Of a stretch of 52,005 nucleotides of DNA, positions 12,190 to 24,592 are shown in pieces (position 1 is the first letter of the stretch; each line of letters begins with the position of its first letter). The translations under genes and the position numbers were made by a program. The notes under the pieces were generated by a model that made no database searches, was not told where the DNA came from, and was given only the letters and a program-made list of their open reading frames with translations. This stretch comes from Branchiostoma floridae (Eukaryota > Chordata > Leptocardii > Amphioxiformes > Branchiostomatidae): NCBI RefSeq assembly GCF_000003815.2, contig NC_049987.1, positions 19,697,649 to 19,749,653 of the forward strand, given 5' to 3'.

Positions 12190-12420
12190 TCACCATCTCC
12201 ATACCAAGTTTCGTAACGTGGGGTTACGTGTATGGATTTAACGAACGGAACAACAACATGATCATGAAGTATCAATAAAATACAACAATAAAGATATTCC
12301 AACTGAAAAAAGTGTTGTGCCGGTCGTAAAGGATTTACACAAAATTAAAAAAAAAACTCAAACTGGATAAGTTCTGTACCTGTTAGACGTTTCAGATTGC
12401 ATCTATTGCTTTTCGTTTGA
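12190..12420 (+). repeat. Dispersed repeat, copy 2 (pairs with 10066-10240)
   Basis: This shares the ordered motifs CATCTCCATACCAAGTTTCG, GTGTATGGAT, CATGATCATG, GGATTTACAC, CAAACTGGATAA and GCATCTATTGCTTTTCGTT with copy 1. The foldback left arm of copy 1 is not recognisable upstream of this copy. Confidence 0.55.
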
Positions 12421-15400
12421 CAACACACAGTGGAAGCTATCTGATAGTTAGACCGATGCCACACGTATCCAGATGCTTGCGTAACTTTTTTAACGTATCG
12501 TATTACCTGGATGTCAAACTTTTATCGACGCATGATGGATTTAGTGTAAGATACATTTGTACATATGTAGTCCAAGCGTATAGTGTCCAACCAAATACGC
12601 ATGGTGCACGAACCTATAATACTTGGCAGCTTTGAGGCATTAATTGGCCACTGATTCGGTATACAATGTAAAGCTTATGGCCTATTTCAGTTTTTGATGT
12701 GAACATCTATACCGTTGATGGGTCTTTGGTCGCATACAATAAACTCTTTTAAGAGCAGGTAATAACATTAATAGGGTGTTTCAATAGCAATGTCACATCC
12801 GTGCCATAAAACGGAATTGGCTTTACTATAGACATGAGTGCTGCAAGCAGCAAAGGGTAAATTTTCTGACATCTCAGATATTTCTTGTCTTTACGTTTTA
12901 CCATAATACCCAGAGAGAGCCTACTAGTTTAATGGAGGGTATAGGTTATACAGAACACTTCTGCTCGTGTAATAACAGATCTGTACGTAAAAAGATAACC
13001 CTAATCCCTAAAGACATTGGCTACAATAACAAAACTGTTTTATTGCAACAGATGAACTCATCAAAATCTTGCCAATGGAAACTGCTATACTAGGCATACA
13101 CGTGGAGGCTATTCTGCCGTAAGGCATCATCAAGTGATAGATAATTATCACCATAAAATACATCAGACACCTAAACATTATCTCTATGAACATGCTCAAT
13201 GTGCCGCTAGAAAAGTAGTAGACAAAAGTGGACAATCACATTCCAGAGAAGTTAGCCAGACAAGAAGTACCGTGAAAGTCAAAGACGATGATTACCTAGT
13301 ATGTATACAGGCACTATATGTAGCCAACTGTATTTCTTGGCTGACGAAATCCACTAGCGTGATGTCTATTTGGCCAAAGTCAACTGTTTTCAGGGCGACA
13401 AGGAATTTGTTTTATCTATGTCAGCTAACATTAATAGCAGGAAACAACGTAACAGGGATGCTTGACAAGATATTCTTGTCTTTTATTGGGTGAGTCCTTC
13501 AGACGACAGCCAGGGCCGTGCAGTCCCGTTTCCGGTAGACAACTAGTACTATTGACAGCCTTTTTTTCGCGCCATATCTTCTGTCAGAGTCCATCGTTGT
13601 CGCTGTCAGATAAACCTACCCTTCAACAGTTGTTCACTGACATTGCAATAAAAACATCAACCAGATATGTTTCATAAACACTTCGTTTCAAGATTTTGAT
13701 GCTTCATCACTTCTGAGGTTATATTTTGCACGAAAAATGACCCAGTAAGAATTAATTGACAAGAGGATGTCTTTAATTCGGCGAGAGTTGAATGCTTTCC
13801 CCAGACGCCGGCCACAAAGGGGCGCGAAAAATTCAAAATGGGGTCTGTTAAAACTAAGCGTAAGCGGTGTAATTTTTAGATTAGATTACTATAAAAACAG
13901 CGGACAGGCCCTTTTTGGTAAGCTTTCTCTCATAATTTCCACGTTTTATGCTTTAGTACGCACTTTGTCCAAGCTATGTTATCGATTCACAGGAATCGGC
14001 AGGAAATAAAAGTGATTAACAAGATGAGTCGGCTGTAAATGGGCTCTCAGACTCTGAGCACGCTATGCCCGTAGCCATGAATGAGTAGTTTTGCAAAACT
14101 TTGGCCTTCTTCCACGTACATTTTTACGTCCCGTTGGCTCGGTGCCGCTCTGACATTTAGAGGAATACCCACATCTATCTTACAAGAGACCAAATCTTCC
14201 CCTCGGCTACCGAAGATGTATTATGTCGCATTGGTTACTGTCCTTGTAATGTAAATGTCACTTTCTACTGGCATTTTAAGGCAAAGAGCACATTTTCGAA
14301 ACACTAGGCCTTGGGGAAGAAAATGAATAGGATAGATTTAGGTTCATGTATCTTAAGTGGAAAATAACTTTGTCTCGAGTATACGTTGCCGTTGAATGTC
14401 TAAGGTTACAATAAAGAAATCGCAGATGAAATTGCCAAAAACAAGAAAGAAATGTAATTATGGAAATGCTAAACTTTCTTTCCAACACGAATTAATGGGA
14501 CTTACCCAAATTTTCGGTCAACTCGATTTCGTTTTTACGGGTAATTTAAGATGAAGGCACCTGAACAGCTGTTATGCAATCTCAATAGAATTGTAAAGGC
14601 GTGATATTGGATCCAGCGCAGTGGGTGCGCGGAGGTCTCACAGATTGCACGTGCAGACATTAAACATTTAACGCAAAGGCTCGGTCATTACGTCATTATT
14701 GTAATGGCCAGAACTAGACGTTCTGCTTGTAAATGCTATTACCCCATGGACGCATGGGCGCGTCAGTTTGACGTGATCGTCCGTCTTCTGGTATTGGCGT
14801 TCAAGTGCTTGCAATCTTCTGGTCAAATTTACCATTAAAAGAAGTGTTCAAGTCACCCGTGAAGCCTTGAGAATGCTGTCACATGGTAGAGACAGACCCA
14901 TATACTGTTGCATAAAACAGGCTGGCGCTGAGTTATATTGGCTACATTAGTTATATTGCGGAGCATCGCACATGGTCTCGTGCTTTCTAACGAAACATGT
15001 CTTGGTTACAAGATGTAAAACTGTTCGTAAAACAATGGTAGTGGAAAATCTAAACACCAGACAAGACTGACAGACTGGCTGACTGGGTCAGATTATTTAC
15101 TTAAAAGTTTTAAAATTGGGAATACCTGTAATGTCGTCTCACATTAATGCATTTAATGTCCCCAAGGTTGTTAGTGATAAACAAGACAAATCCCAGCATC
15201 TTTGTTGTCTGGGTGTGTTGCCAAAATTGAACGTTATTATAGAAGGTACATTGAGATGTAACGTTTGTAAATCAAACAATGTGACACCTTTCACATTGTT
15301 TCTAGATTTTGAAAATATCAAATGAGGTCGAAAATGAGTTAGCATTAATCATCTGTTTTAAGAAGTAATTATAAGTCATTGACCCATATTTCAACGTAAC

Positions 15401-18400
15401 TGTGGAATTGGCTATAATTCACTGTGTGAAAGCCTTAACCTATCGGCCGTTTGTCCATTCCGATAATTGAAAGCGACACTTTGTAATTTTACGTGTTGAC
15501 CTCGTGATGAAAAATGTCAGCGTCCATCAGGGACGAGATCAGCAAAGGTCTTCAATAATCACAGGTTGATGATCCTTACGGGAATTCTCTGGGCTTTTCT
15601 CCTGATCTCATCGATCTGTGTTATCTGTACACACAGGGACGCTTCTGCCAGCGGCCGTGAACTTTGGTTGGACGACGGTTTGAACTCGTGTAGCCTCTGG
15701 CGTTGCCACGTAAGGTTAGTGACCGCAAAGCAATAAAGAAGTCCATAGTTTTATGCGTTGAAACCCTGATGGGTATTATTCTCATGGCTGGATCTTGCTT
15801 ATATGATGCGCTTTCGCATTTTACGGTATGTGTGGATTGACCTCGCGCAAACCTTCCTCACATGCAGTCATGCTGAACAATATTCTTGTTGGCATTCGTC
15901 TGTCTCGGAAGACAATGGTAGACAGACAGGGTGGGTTTTTACGAGCTATATCCTACCTCTTACATAAATGTAAATGTTTAGGTACATTTCATTACCAATT
16001 ATAGGTCCGTTTGTACATGCGCATGCCTTTATATAAAATGACTTGAGGGCCAAGGAATCGATGATACCCTAATTAGACTTAAAATACAATCAGTGTGCTC
16101 AAATCTAGGGTTTTGTTACTGGGACATAACTGGCATTGTGATGTTAGCCGGGGCGCCAGCTTTCTGCCTGATTTTGACTGAATCATATCCAGGCCAAATA
16201 TGTATCGTATGAGATTCCGTTTATTTTAAACGTATACCAGTGTTTTGCAAGACAGTAAGCTTCATACATGATATGTTGGTGAAAATGACACACCGTAGTT
16301 GTCAAGATCAACACGTGCAGCAAGCGAGACATAATCCTCCGTTTAAAAAAGCATCACTTTGTAGCATTTTGACCCAACACTTTGTAGCAACACGATGGCA
16401 GGAGAGGCCTTTCAATTATTCTACGTGTCATTGTAGCCCCAATTGCCTTTTCTGGATAGCGTACTTATCTAGATAACATACAGATCCTATAGAATACAGC
16501 GACATTAGTAAAATGATTGTACGTTCTTTTATAACCTCTTCTGATTGAATGGCCAAGATCACTGCAATATTGCATTCGTAACGCGACAAGCTAACCCCAT
16601 ATACAAGTGATTCTACCTGTTTATCTACAAACATTGCCTTTATCATTACAAATGTGTGAGCTTTTACCTGAGTCAATAACCATCTAGAGAAGGGCCATAA
16701 AGGCGGCTGGTAGCTCTTTTAGACTGCGGGATATTCGGTCAGTGAGCTCCGCCCAAACAATTTTACTCTGAGATCTATAGGATGACTGGGGATGTGACAA
16801 CGATACTAAATATACAATGAATACTAAATACAACGAAGGCTGATTTTACCTATTCATTTTCTAATTAAACGCACCATATAAGAATAAATGTTTGCATAAG
16901 GGTCTTGGAACAAAAGTGCCGTAAATGAAAGCTAGCTTTGCGTATTATTGCTGGTATTCAACGCACGTTTCAAAGATTATTTGAGCTACATTTTATATTT
17001 TCTACCATAACGGATTGATCTTCCTTTTGGCCATGATTCAGGTCGATAACGGCATCATCCAGGATTTTCTACCGAATGCCGGTCACAAAAAACTCATAAA
17101 AAACATCGCAGCGTCTGATTGGCAAGCCCATTAGATTAGATGCTCAGATAACTGAGATTTGCAACCGCGGGAAAATGGTCATTTTATTACACGATGAAAG
17201 CACACCAAGGGTTGCATGGTGCTGTTACTTAAAGTGTTTTCCCAAACTTTCATGTGCGATATTGAAAGTCGTTTAATCCAAATGATCACTGGACACATTA
17301 TAAAAGTTTACCGGTGATTTGGTAGAACATGCCTGTACCCATATTGTGGTGCGCTGATGTTTATCGTTATTTCTGCTATGATGAAATGTGCTCATATATG
17401 TTAGCACTTGCCGTACATGAAATTGACCCGACCACATACATACCTATCTTAACGTTCCAGTTCAACTAAGTCGTCGAGGAAGAACTTGCCAAGTTCAAAT
17501 CTAGTTCATGGTAAAGAGCCACACAAAATTCGGCCATGAAGGCTGAGGCACATGCGTAGTGCTCATATTGCGCTTGAACATCTTAGTTTTTTCACAGGCA
17601 AAGCTTGGCCTAGCTCATTGATTGATGGTACAAAATTCCCTGTACAAACGTAAAGATTACATATATCGATACTTATTAAACCACATGGGGAAAATTTCCA
17701 ACTATACCATACACATTAGCCGTAAATTCAAGTTTCTCGAGTTATTCATGCAATCTCCCCGCCCATCAAGTTTATTGGATGGTTTGTATAAACGTTGCGG
17801 CTTTATCGGTTGATGTTATCATATGATGACTGTCAAAATGCTGCGGTGTGGTTTCATTTGTAATACGCTTGCGTGACTCTCCTGACATTACTCTGATAAA
17901 ACGTAAGCTAGAAAAACGCTGATAATGATGGGAAAAGCGCATGAAAATAAGGCAGATAGCTACAAAGTTTGCAATGAAGCCATAGCCTCACTGGGAGGCC
18001 AACATTGCTGCCCGCGGATGGATCTAGTGTCGGAGTGACAAGCTATGATGATAGCCATTAACTTAAGTACAATTTGAAGACAAAAGGAAAGACACAGATC
18101 TAGAAGATTTCATCAAAAAGCTAATTCCCATACAAACAGATGAACAAACGCTGGTAGAATCATAATCCATGTTTTGATGAATATAGACATTAAAATAAGC
18201 TAATGAACCTTTTTCTTTACTGTAGAATGATGCATTTTAATCCACATGTCTATCTATCACTTCGAAACCAATATTATATCAGATGCGTCGATTGTTACTC
18301 ACCTCAACACTGGAGCTGATAACCATAATCATTACGCTGCAGCTGCAGAGTCACTTCCGTGGAGTGGGATTTTCATGGACTCGGCGTTTGACACATTTAT

Positions 18401-21400
18401 AGCTTTTATTGCAAAACATTCTGAGAGTTTGATTTTATGTAGTAACACAGCAATTATATTTCTGTAGATAGATCGTAGGATTTGAAATTGGTGCACTGAA
18501 TCAGTCTACTATTGCTAGTGTGTTATAATGTGTTTTGTGCCCCGAGAAAGGTGAAGGCTTAAACAAGCAATCAATAAGCAAGAAGTATGTTAAGTGTAAT
18601 ATACTTTTTGGGATTCACATAAACCATGACCATTCTTTTTTCAAGATTATCTGAATATCTCAGGAAGTAACAGTCACAACTGTGATACATTGGGTGTCTC
18701 TAATGTGGTTCTGCTGACAACGTTATCATAGTCTGTGCGTCTGAGTCATGGCGGAGGTGCACACTCTAAGCGTATCATATCAATATCTCTGTTTAGAACA
18801 GCCGCTTATTTGAGACTTTAGATATCTCTTACGACGTTGCTGACAATGCCTATCGCAAAACACACCATCTATCGCCAGTGTTATTATAGACAGTGGATTT
18901 GAATCGCAGCGATGATGTATACTTACAGCATATGGGATGAGCAGCATGTGCAATTGCATTTATCAAAACTGTCAACGATTTAGAAGTTGATTTCACGCAA
19001 CGCCAGACTTTCCCATCTTACTTATAAATACGGCGTCATTATTCGAAAAACCGCATACTCGCCAATGAAGCATTCTATAAAGGGAAAGCTCGCCAAATCG
19101 CATCACAAGAACCTTATCTACGTCGCCAGGTGTATTTGATGTGTGAAAACTACAAAAAGCATCTTAAATCGAAGCACGTTTGGTTTGTTTAGAATGAGTA
19201 ACGGGTCCATAAAACTCCGTAACACGCCGTGAAAGTTGGGGGAACTGTCAAGGATGTTACAGGATAGTGGCATTCCTACTGCTGACACAATATTCAGGAC
19301 GTTTTCACTACTTGGCACAAGACCATGAATGCCAATCGAGCTTCTGATGTCAACATTTTCTAAATAAGATCAGTACTTCATAGAATGACTGAATTGGTGT
19401 GTATTCTCGTTCTTTCACCCTGAATCAATGTTTCAGTACTCCAAAGTACTATAAGCAATGCTAACAAGCGTTTTTTCTTTAATGAGAATTGCATCTCATC
19501 ACTTTAAAACTTGTCAAATACGATTGTACGTCACGTGTGCTCCAAAACCTTTCGAAGCACAAACCTGTTGAATACGTCACGAACAATCAAAGTTAGATTT
19601 TCTTGTATGCAAGGTGGATTTCAGAAGATACATCGATAGTCGGTTCTTTATTGCAGCAAGTCCGCCTGAACATGGCCTTTATCGATTCATATTGAGCGAA
19701 GAAGTATGACAAAATCTCACCGGGACGATGGAGCAATTTTGTCCTGCAATGCAACATGTAACATGCGTCAAGAGCGTCCTTGACGTCCTTAAACTATTGG
19801 GAAATCAATGACAAATCAAATTAAACCCCATTTTGTTCTTCCTTACATCCTGTAGTGACCACTTGTAATCAAGTGTACCTAGATTGAAACTGAAGATTAA
19901 ACGACTTCCAATAACTCATTTTCCATCTGTTTCATCTGTGAAACACACATCTGTTCATGTTCGATAAAATTGGACGTTATGCTCAACGCTGAGTTCAGCA
20001 ATTCTGCGATTTAGTCAAGCAAAATTCCTTTCTAAAATGATTCATTATCGAGACATATCTTTGTGTGAAAAAAATCATTATCATGTTTTGACGGCTTGAA
20101 CTGTCCAAAATGAGGCTTGTTGGATAAGATGCCTGCGGTGCGTGGCAACTTTATCAAAGCAATCAAATCAAACTTTAAAGAATCAATAGTTCAAATGTAT
20201 TATCGAGTTGTTTGGGCTGGCTATAAGAGATATATCGCCCAGGGGATCCTTCGCCCTTGGATGTAAAGGTGACCCCAGGAAAGGGAGTGATTCATAGGAT
20301 GGTCTTTATGAGCTGCAGCTTTATTCGTCATATTTGTAGCTATGGTTTAAAGGCCCTCGTGTGTTTTGGGAGCTTTGGAATTGATATTGACAGAGGGCAA
20401 ATTGCCAATGCACTTAGGTGTATATCATACGTGTGTGACAAGACCATGGTCCTTCGTCGTTTTTTTTCTAGTTTTTCCTTGTGAAAAAAAAGAAGATATT
20501 TCCTTAGTATCGTTACCATCCTGCAAAGCATTTACAACTAATAGAAATCATATGTTGAGGTTGTAGCCATTCTATACTGTTCTTCAATGGTTCTCTAGCA
20601 GAGTGACGAGGTTCATAACTATCATAGGTCACGGTCATCATAATTCGTTCCTCCATTCAAGGCCATTTCCAAAGTTTTCATTGCCAATAAAGACTATATG
20701 CAGCATCATAAGGATTGAATTTGGAAAATAGCCATTCAGAATAATCTTTATAACAATGTTAAAAGTGCAGTTTGGAGACTAGTGTACGATCGTTTTCCAT
20801 GACTATCGACTCGACTCTAATGAATAATTTATGGCACGATATTCAGCGCCGGGAAGTCATTCTCTCAATCCAAATTCTATCCAAGCCAATGTTGCTTTGG
20901 GGGGGGGGGGGGGGGTTCCAGTGAACTTGATGGGCTAGAAGTAGATTACAACCGTGTGCTATGAACGTTTCAAACAGTAGTCTGAGCGGATTTTGGGAGG
21001 AGATTTCAAGGCTCACCTAACCCTGCCCCTACCCCTATTACTCTACGCGCGAGTTCTACCAGAAGGATAAAACATCTGGAGGAGCAGAATTTTGTTTCCG
21101 CACCGAACAAAGTTTCATTCATCCATGTAATTTCCCAACAACAAATCTTCTTGCTATTAGTCAAAATAATGTGATGCACCAGTTTTTATGTATTATAGAT
21201 AACCCTATCACATGGAAGTACCAAAATACCTTTTGATTTTGTATCGTTTTTAATTTTGTACTTAATTAGAACGATGTTACAGGTATTGAAGTAGATACCG
21301 TTTAAAATGACAAATTTACCATAGAATGGTCCGGAGGAATTCCTTCAAAGATCAACTCCTATTACGATACATGTACTGGAATAATGTGAAGACCCTGGGA

Positions 21401-21723
21401 TATTTTTTCTTGTGAATGTAAGATGAACCATTGAAACACCTGGGTGATGGAGATTTCGAAAGTCTTGTAATTTCTTTTGGTTTTTCCGTTTTCACACATG
21501 TGTCGTAGTTGTTTCAAATAGACAGTCGTTTTACACACGACAGTTGGTTTGCAGAAAAAATACTGTACATGTATTTGTTGGTAAGCAACTACGATAGACA
21601 AGGTTGCTTAATAGACACCCACCCTCTATACCCTCCGCAATAAATAAGTAGCAGTTCAAAATAATTCTTTTACCCTTTGATGAAAATCTATTAGAGTAAT
21701 AGATATTAATAATAATAAATCCT
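12421..21723. other. Long AT-rich intergenic stretch (3' side of the LRR gene)
   Basis: 9.3 kb with only short frames, the longest 119 codons at 13134-13493 without recognisable features. No SINE boxes or terminal repeats were seen; one poly(G) tract lies at 20899. A minus-strand ATTAAA-type poly(A) signal may lie at about 21249-21254, downstream of the LRR stop, but is weak evidence. Confidence 0.5.
20899..20915. repeat. Poly(G) tract
   Basis: A run of 17 G; its length is error-prone in assembly. Confidence 0.9.
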
Positions 21724-23583
21724 TTACAGATATGTTACATCTTGCGCACCACTAATAACGTATAAATTCGGACTGCTAATCTTAACACTGGGAAGAGTGT
21801 ATAGGTCCGGCTTTTCTGTAGACTTAAGAACGGTAAATGTCTCATCAGAATGAACTTCAGGAACGTTCACGTCTGGAATTTCTACCTGATTCTCCTCGTC
21901 GACTTTGCCCTGCCGTCCGGAGAGATTGCAACAACAAGATGCTGTTTTGCATCGTCTACTCTTGAATAGCCTGATTTTCTTCCTTTTGCACCTTATGTGT
22001 AGAAAAAACGAACCCCAAATCAGTATACCAAGAACTATGAAACAAACTGTAGCCCCAACAATGTACTCCGTGTTCCTACTAGTTCTCTGTTCGTCTTGGG
22101 AAGCGTAGTCAGAGTTCGTCGTTGGTGCGGAGTACGATTTTGTTGTGTCTACGTGGTCGTGTTCAAACACATCGGGCATTGTCTCGTCACCTTGAATGGG
22201 AGAACCTTTGGTAGCATCTATGCTAAGGCCGAACATTTTCGCGCACATTTTCACGTCGAAGTCCTCAGGTAAGGTGTCTGTACCCAGCGCTTTCCGTGTA
22301 GGTGTCACGGGCAGAATGATGCCGGATATTCTTGTAAATTCTTCCGCCTCTGCGGAGTTTTCCGTCGGGCACCTGTACACGACAGGCACGGAATCAGAAC
22401 CATTCGGGTCAGATCCCTGCTGACCGTGTCTCGACAGAGCCACGCGAACTCGGAACGAGCCCTTCACCACCGTCGTTCCATTGGCAGAACCCGCATTCGA
22501 ACTTGGAACGCGTCCTTGAATACACCGCGATTTGTCTTCCGCATCAGAGGTGACATTTGACGAGCCCGACGCACTACCGGTGGGAGTTGCTTCACACGTT
22601 AGGTTGCCAAGAGGAACGCTGCAGAGATATTGCCCGCGTAAGGTTTTCGGGTATTTGCACGCTCCGCACACCCTTTGAGACTCATTGTGAATGTGGTCTC
22701 TCAGCCATTTGGCTAGCCATGCCAACTTGCACGTGCATTTCCACGGGTTTCTTTTCAGATTGACTTTTGCTAATGAATCCATGCGCTTAAACATACCTCT
22801 GTGCAATCCTCGTAAGCTATTGTCCGATAGGTCCAGCTTGTACACGAACTTAAGAGCGTCGAACGCATACTTTTCTATGGCAGAGAGCCCATTGTTTGAT
22901 AGAAGCAATTTTCTCAATGTGGAAACGCTTTGAAAATCATTCCCGGTAATTGCTTTTATAGCGTTGTGGGAAATGTCCAGCTCTTCCAGGCTGTGCAGAT
23001 AGCCCAGGAAAGGCACTCCTGTCAGGTTGGATCCACTTATGTTCAAGTAAAGCAATCTGGACAAGCGGCTAAATGCCCCTTTTGAAATGGCATGTAGATG
23101 AAACAGCTCTCCGAGATCAAGGGACTCCAGGAGGGGGAGGTACGCAAACGTGTTCGTTCCTAGGCACATGATGGGGTTTCTTCCTAATTGCAGCTCGCGT
23201 AAATTGGCCAGACCCGTGAAGGTATTCCACGTGACAAAGACGATTCTATTGCCTCGCAGATTGAGGGTCCTTAGTCCGTTCAGTCCAGAGAATGATCTAT
23301 CTTGAACACCTTGTATTAAGTTTTCGCTTAAATCCAAGTCTAGCATTGCAGGAAAGTCAAGGAACTGTCCGGGTCCTAAAGTGGAAATGTTATTCCCGTG
23401 TATCCGCAGTACTTTGGTGCTGACCGGTATGTCCTCGGGTATTTTCATCAGACCAAGATCGTCGCAAAAGACCCGTTCCGGTGACAGACGGCAAACGCAC
23501 ACGGAGCAAGGGTGAGCCTTCACTCGAACTGTAGTTATCGCAAGCAACACGGTCCACAAGCTTCGGGGGAACCAGGACGTCAT
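21724..23583 (-). CDS. Single-exon LRR transmembrane receptor (LRRC4/NGL-like in its ectodomain)
   Basis: This is an uninterrupted 619-codon ORF from ATG to TAA. Residues 1-23 form a signal peptide (basic start, hydrophobic core TVLLAITTV). An LRRNT cap follows with C26, C29, C31 and C40. About nine LRRs of the L..L.L..N.I type span roughly 56-270. The LRRCT cap has the NPWKCTC start (C283, C285) and later cysteines C306, C309, C321 and C330. Residues 335-500 are Ser/Asn/Thr-rich with several N-glycosylation sequons and no clear Ig or FN3 signature. One TM helix lies at about 507-530, followed by a basic CKRKK stop-transfer and a Cys cluster (545-552) that could be palmitoylated. The tail carries two similar Leu-Tyr segments (594-595 and 607-608) and ends V-T-Y-L, fitting a class I PDZ ligand. 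The spacing of the middle LRRs and the phrase LGEL..L..IS.GAF recall vertebrate LRRC4/NGL synaptic adhesion proteins, but the Ig domain typical of that family is not evident. The likely role, by family, is cell-surface recognition or adhesion; the ligand is unknown. AMIGO- or LINGO-like proteins are alternatives. The domain call is sure; orthology is not. Confidence 0.93.
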   Translation of the reverse strand: MTSWFPRSLWTVLLAITTVRVKAHPCSVCVCRLSPERVFCDDLGLMKIPEDIPVSTKVLRIHGNNISTLGPGQFLDFPAMLDLDLSENLIQGVQDRSFSGLNGLRTLNLRGNRIVFVTWNTFTGLANLRELQLGRNPIMCLGTNTFAYLPLLESLDLGELFHLHAISKGAFSRLSRLLYLNISGSNLTGVPFLGYLHSLEELDISHNAIKAITGNDFQSVSTLRKLLLSNNGLSAIEKYAFDALKFVYKLDLSDNSLRGLHRGMFKRMDSLAKVNLKRNPWKCTCKLAWLAKWLRDHIHNESQRVCGACKYPKTLRGQYLCSVPLGNLTCEATPTGSASGSSNVTSDAEDKSRCIQGRVPSSNAGSANGTTVVKGSFRVRVALSRHGQQGSDPNGSDSVPVVYRCPTENSAEAEEFTRISGIILPVTPTRKALGTDTLPEDFDVKMCAKMFGLSIDATKGSPIQGDETMPDVFEHDHVDTTKSYSAPTTNSDYASQDEQRTSRNTEYIVGATVCFIVLGILIWGSFFLHIRCKRKKIRLFKSRRCKTASCCCNLSGRQGKVDEENQVEIPDVNVPEVHSDETFTVLKSTEKPDLYTLPSVKISSPNLYVISGAQDVTYL

Positions 23584-23816
23584 TATCGATATCTTTGTCG
23601 CTGTTCTTTGTCGAATAATAGACTACCGGCCACGCGGACTAGAGCAAGATTCAATTGCCGTCGACCTTCTTGTCTAAAGTCTTCGTATCCGGAGAGAAAC
23701 GAAGGTTGGAAGATCGGAAATGAAGTGCGCTGCCGATGTCCCCTCACCAACCGCACCGCCGTCGGGTTCTCCGGCTGTTTGACATTTAAGCGATGTGAGG
23801 TTTTCCTGAATCGCAT
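23583..23816 (-). other. Upstream ORF (77 codons) terminating on the LRR gene start codon
   Basis: An ATG at 23816 opens a 77-codon frame that ends at TAA (23583-23585). The last A of this stop is the first base of the LRR gene ATG (TAATG). The predicted peptide is basic, Arg/Gln-rich and resembles no domain I recognise. If the LRR transcript starts upstream of 23816 without an intron, ribosomes would meet this frame first, and main-frame translation would need leaky scanning or termination-reinitiation. A second short out-of-frame ATG lies inside it. This could equally be unconstrained 5' leader or sequence removed by splicing. The ORF is seen; its function is inference. Confidence 0.35.
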
Positions 23817-24317
23817 GGCGGTATTGATTTTTTGCTTACGCCCCACGTCATGTGTCCCTGATGGATTTATTATGAAGATCTGTCACGCCTGGACGCTTGA
23901 TTGTGGAGATAAGGGCTCGCATCACACAGATACAATCAGTGAGCTGTGGGAACCTCCATCAGCTTCGCACCCCAGCGTTCCTGATTGCGCCCTTAGGGAC
24001 AGCTTTGTGAGGATGTAATGGACCTAAACGTCATCTTTCATGACCAAGGCGTCGAGTATATTTGTCTTGGGGCAGAACTAGTCCAAATCTTCTTGGGTTG
24101 TGGAGCGGCACAGACTGGAGACGCCGTGTCTAAATAGTTCTGAAAAGGAAACAGGAATTCAATATTGATAAACAATGAACAACAGGGATTAAGATGGATT
24201 ATAAATCACGCACTCCCATGCATCTTACTGAAGCACACTTAGTCTACCAATCTAACATTACAAGGCCGTAAGACAAGAATCTGTGGACAATTGCTGCTGT
24301 GGACATGTGAACAGCAG
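23817..24317. other. Probable 5' flank of the LRR gene
   Basis: The sequence just above the upstream ORF (23584-23830) is GC-richer than the window average, as expected for a promoter or 5' leader. No TATA box or clear initiator was found. Opposite-strand frames here are unsupported. Confidence 0.3.
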
Positions 24318-24592
24318 GTGCAAGGTGGTTTGTACATGTGATTTGAGTTATTGATTTGGAATCTAAAGGTTGTGAGTTCGAATCCCTAACAGGTCCCAAC
24401 AATGTGCCCTTGACATACATATGTATCACTTGGCTGAAGTGAAAATGAGTATCTAGCTTCGGTCAAGGACGTTCTCTTGGGTTGGACGTAAGGCCGGAGG
24501 TCTCGTGTTGCCGGCCCCCACCCGGTGTGAGTAGATCATCAGTCTAGCCTTACGCCACTTGTATAAATGAATGAATGAATGAATTTATTGCT
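24318..24592 (+). mobile_element. tRNA-related SINE copy with (ATGA)n tail
   Basis: A box-B-like GGTTGTGAGTTCGAATCCC occurs at about 24367-24385, with a poorly conserved box A upstream. The body contains GTGCCCTTGACATACATATG and GTTGGACGTAAGGCCGGAGG, and the element ends in a tetranucleotide tail (ATGA)n at about 24566-24589. No clean target duplication is visible, so the ends are approximate. Confidence 0.55.

Noticed and set aside
13134-13493. 119-codon plus-strand frame
   Set aside because: No recognisable domain, and the first part overlaps an opposite-strand frame; chance length for 52 kb of sequence.
23512-24018. 168-codon plus-strand frame overlapping the LRR gene start
   Set aside because: Antisense shadow of the LRR 5' end and leader, with no domain signature.
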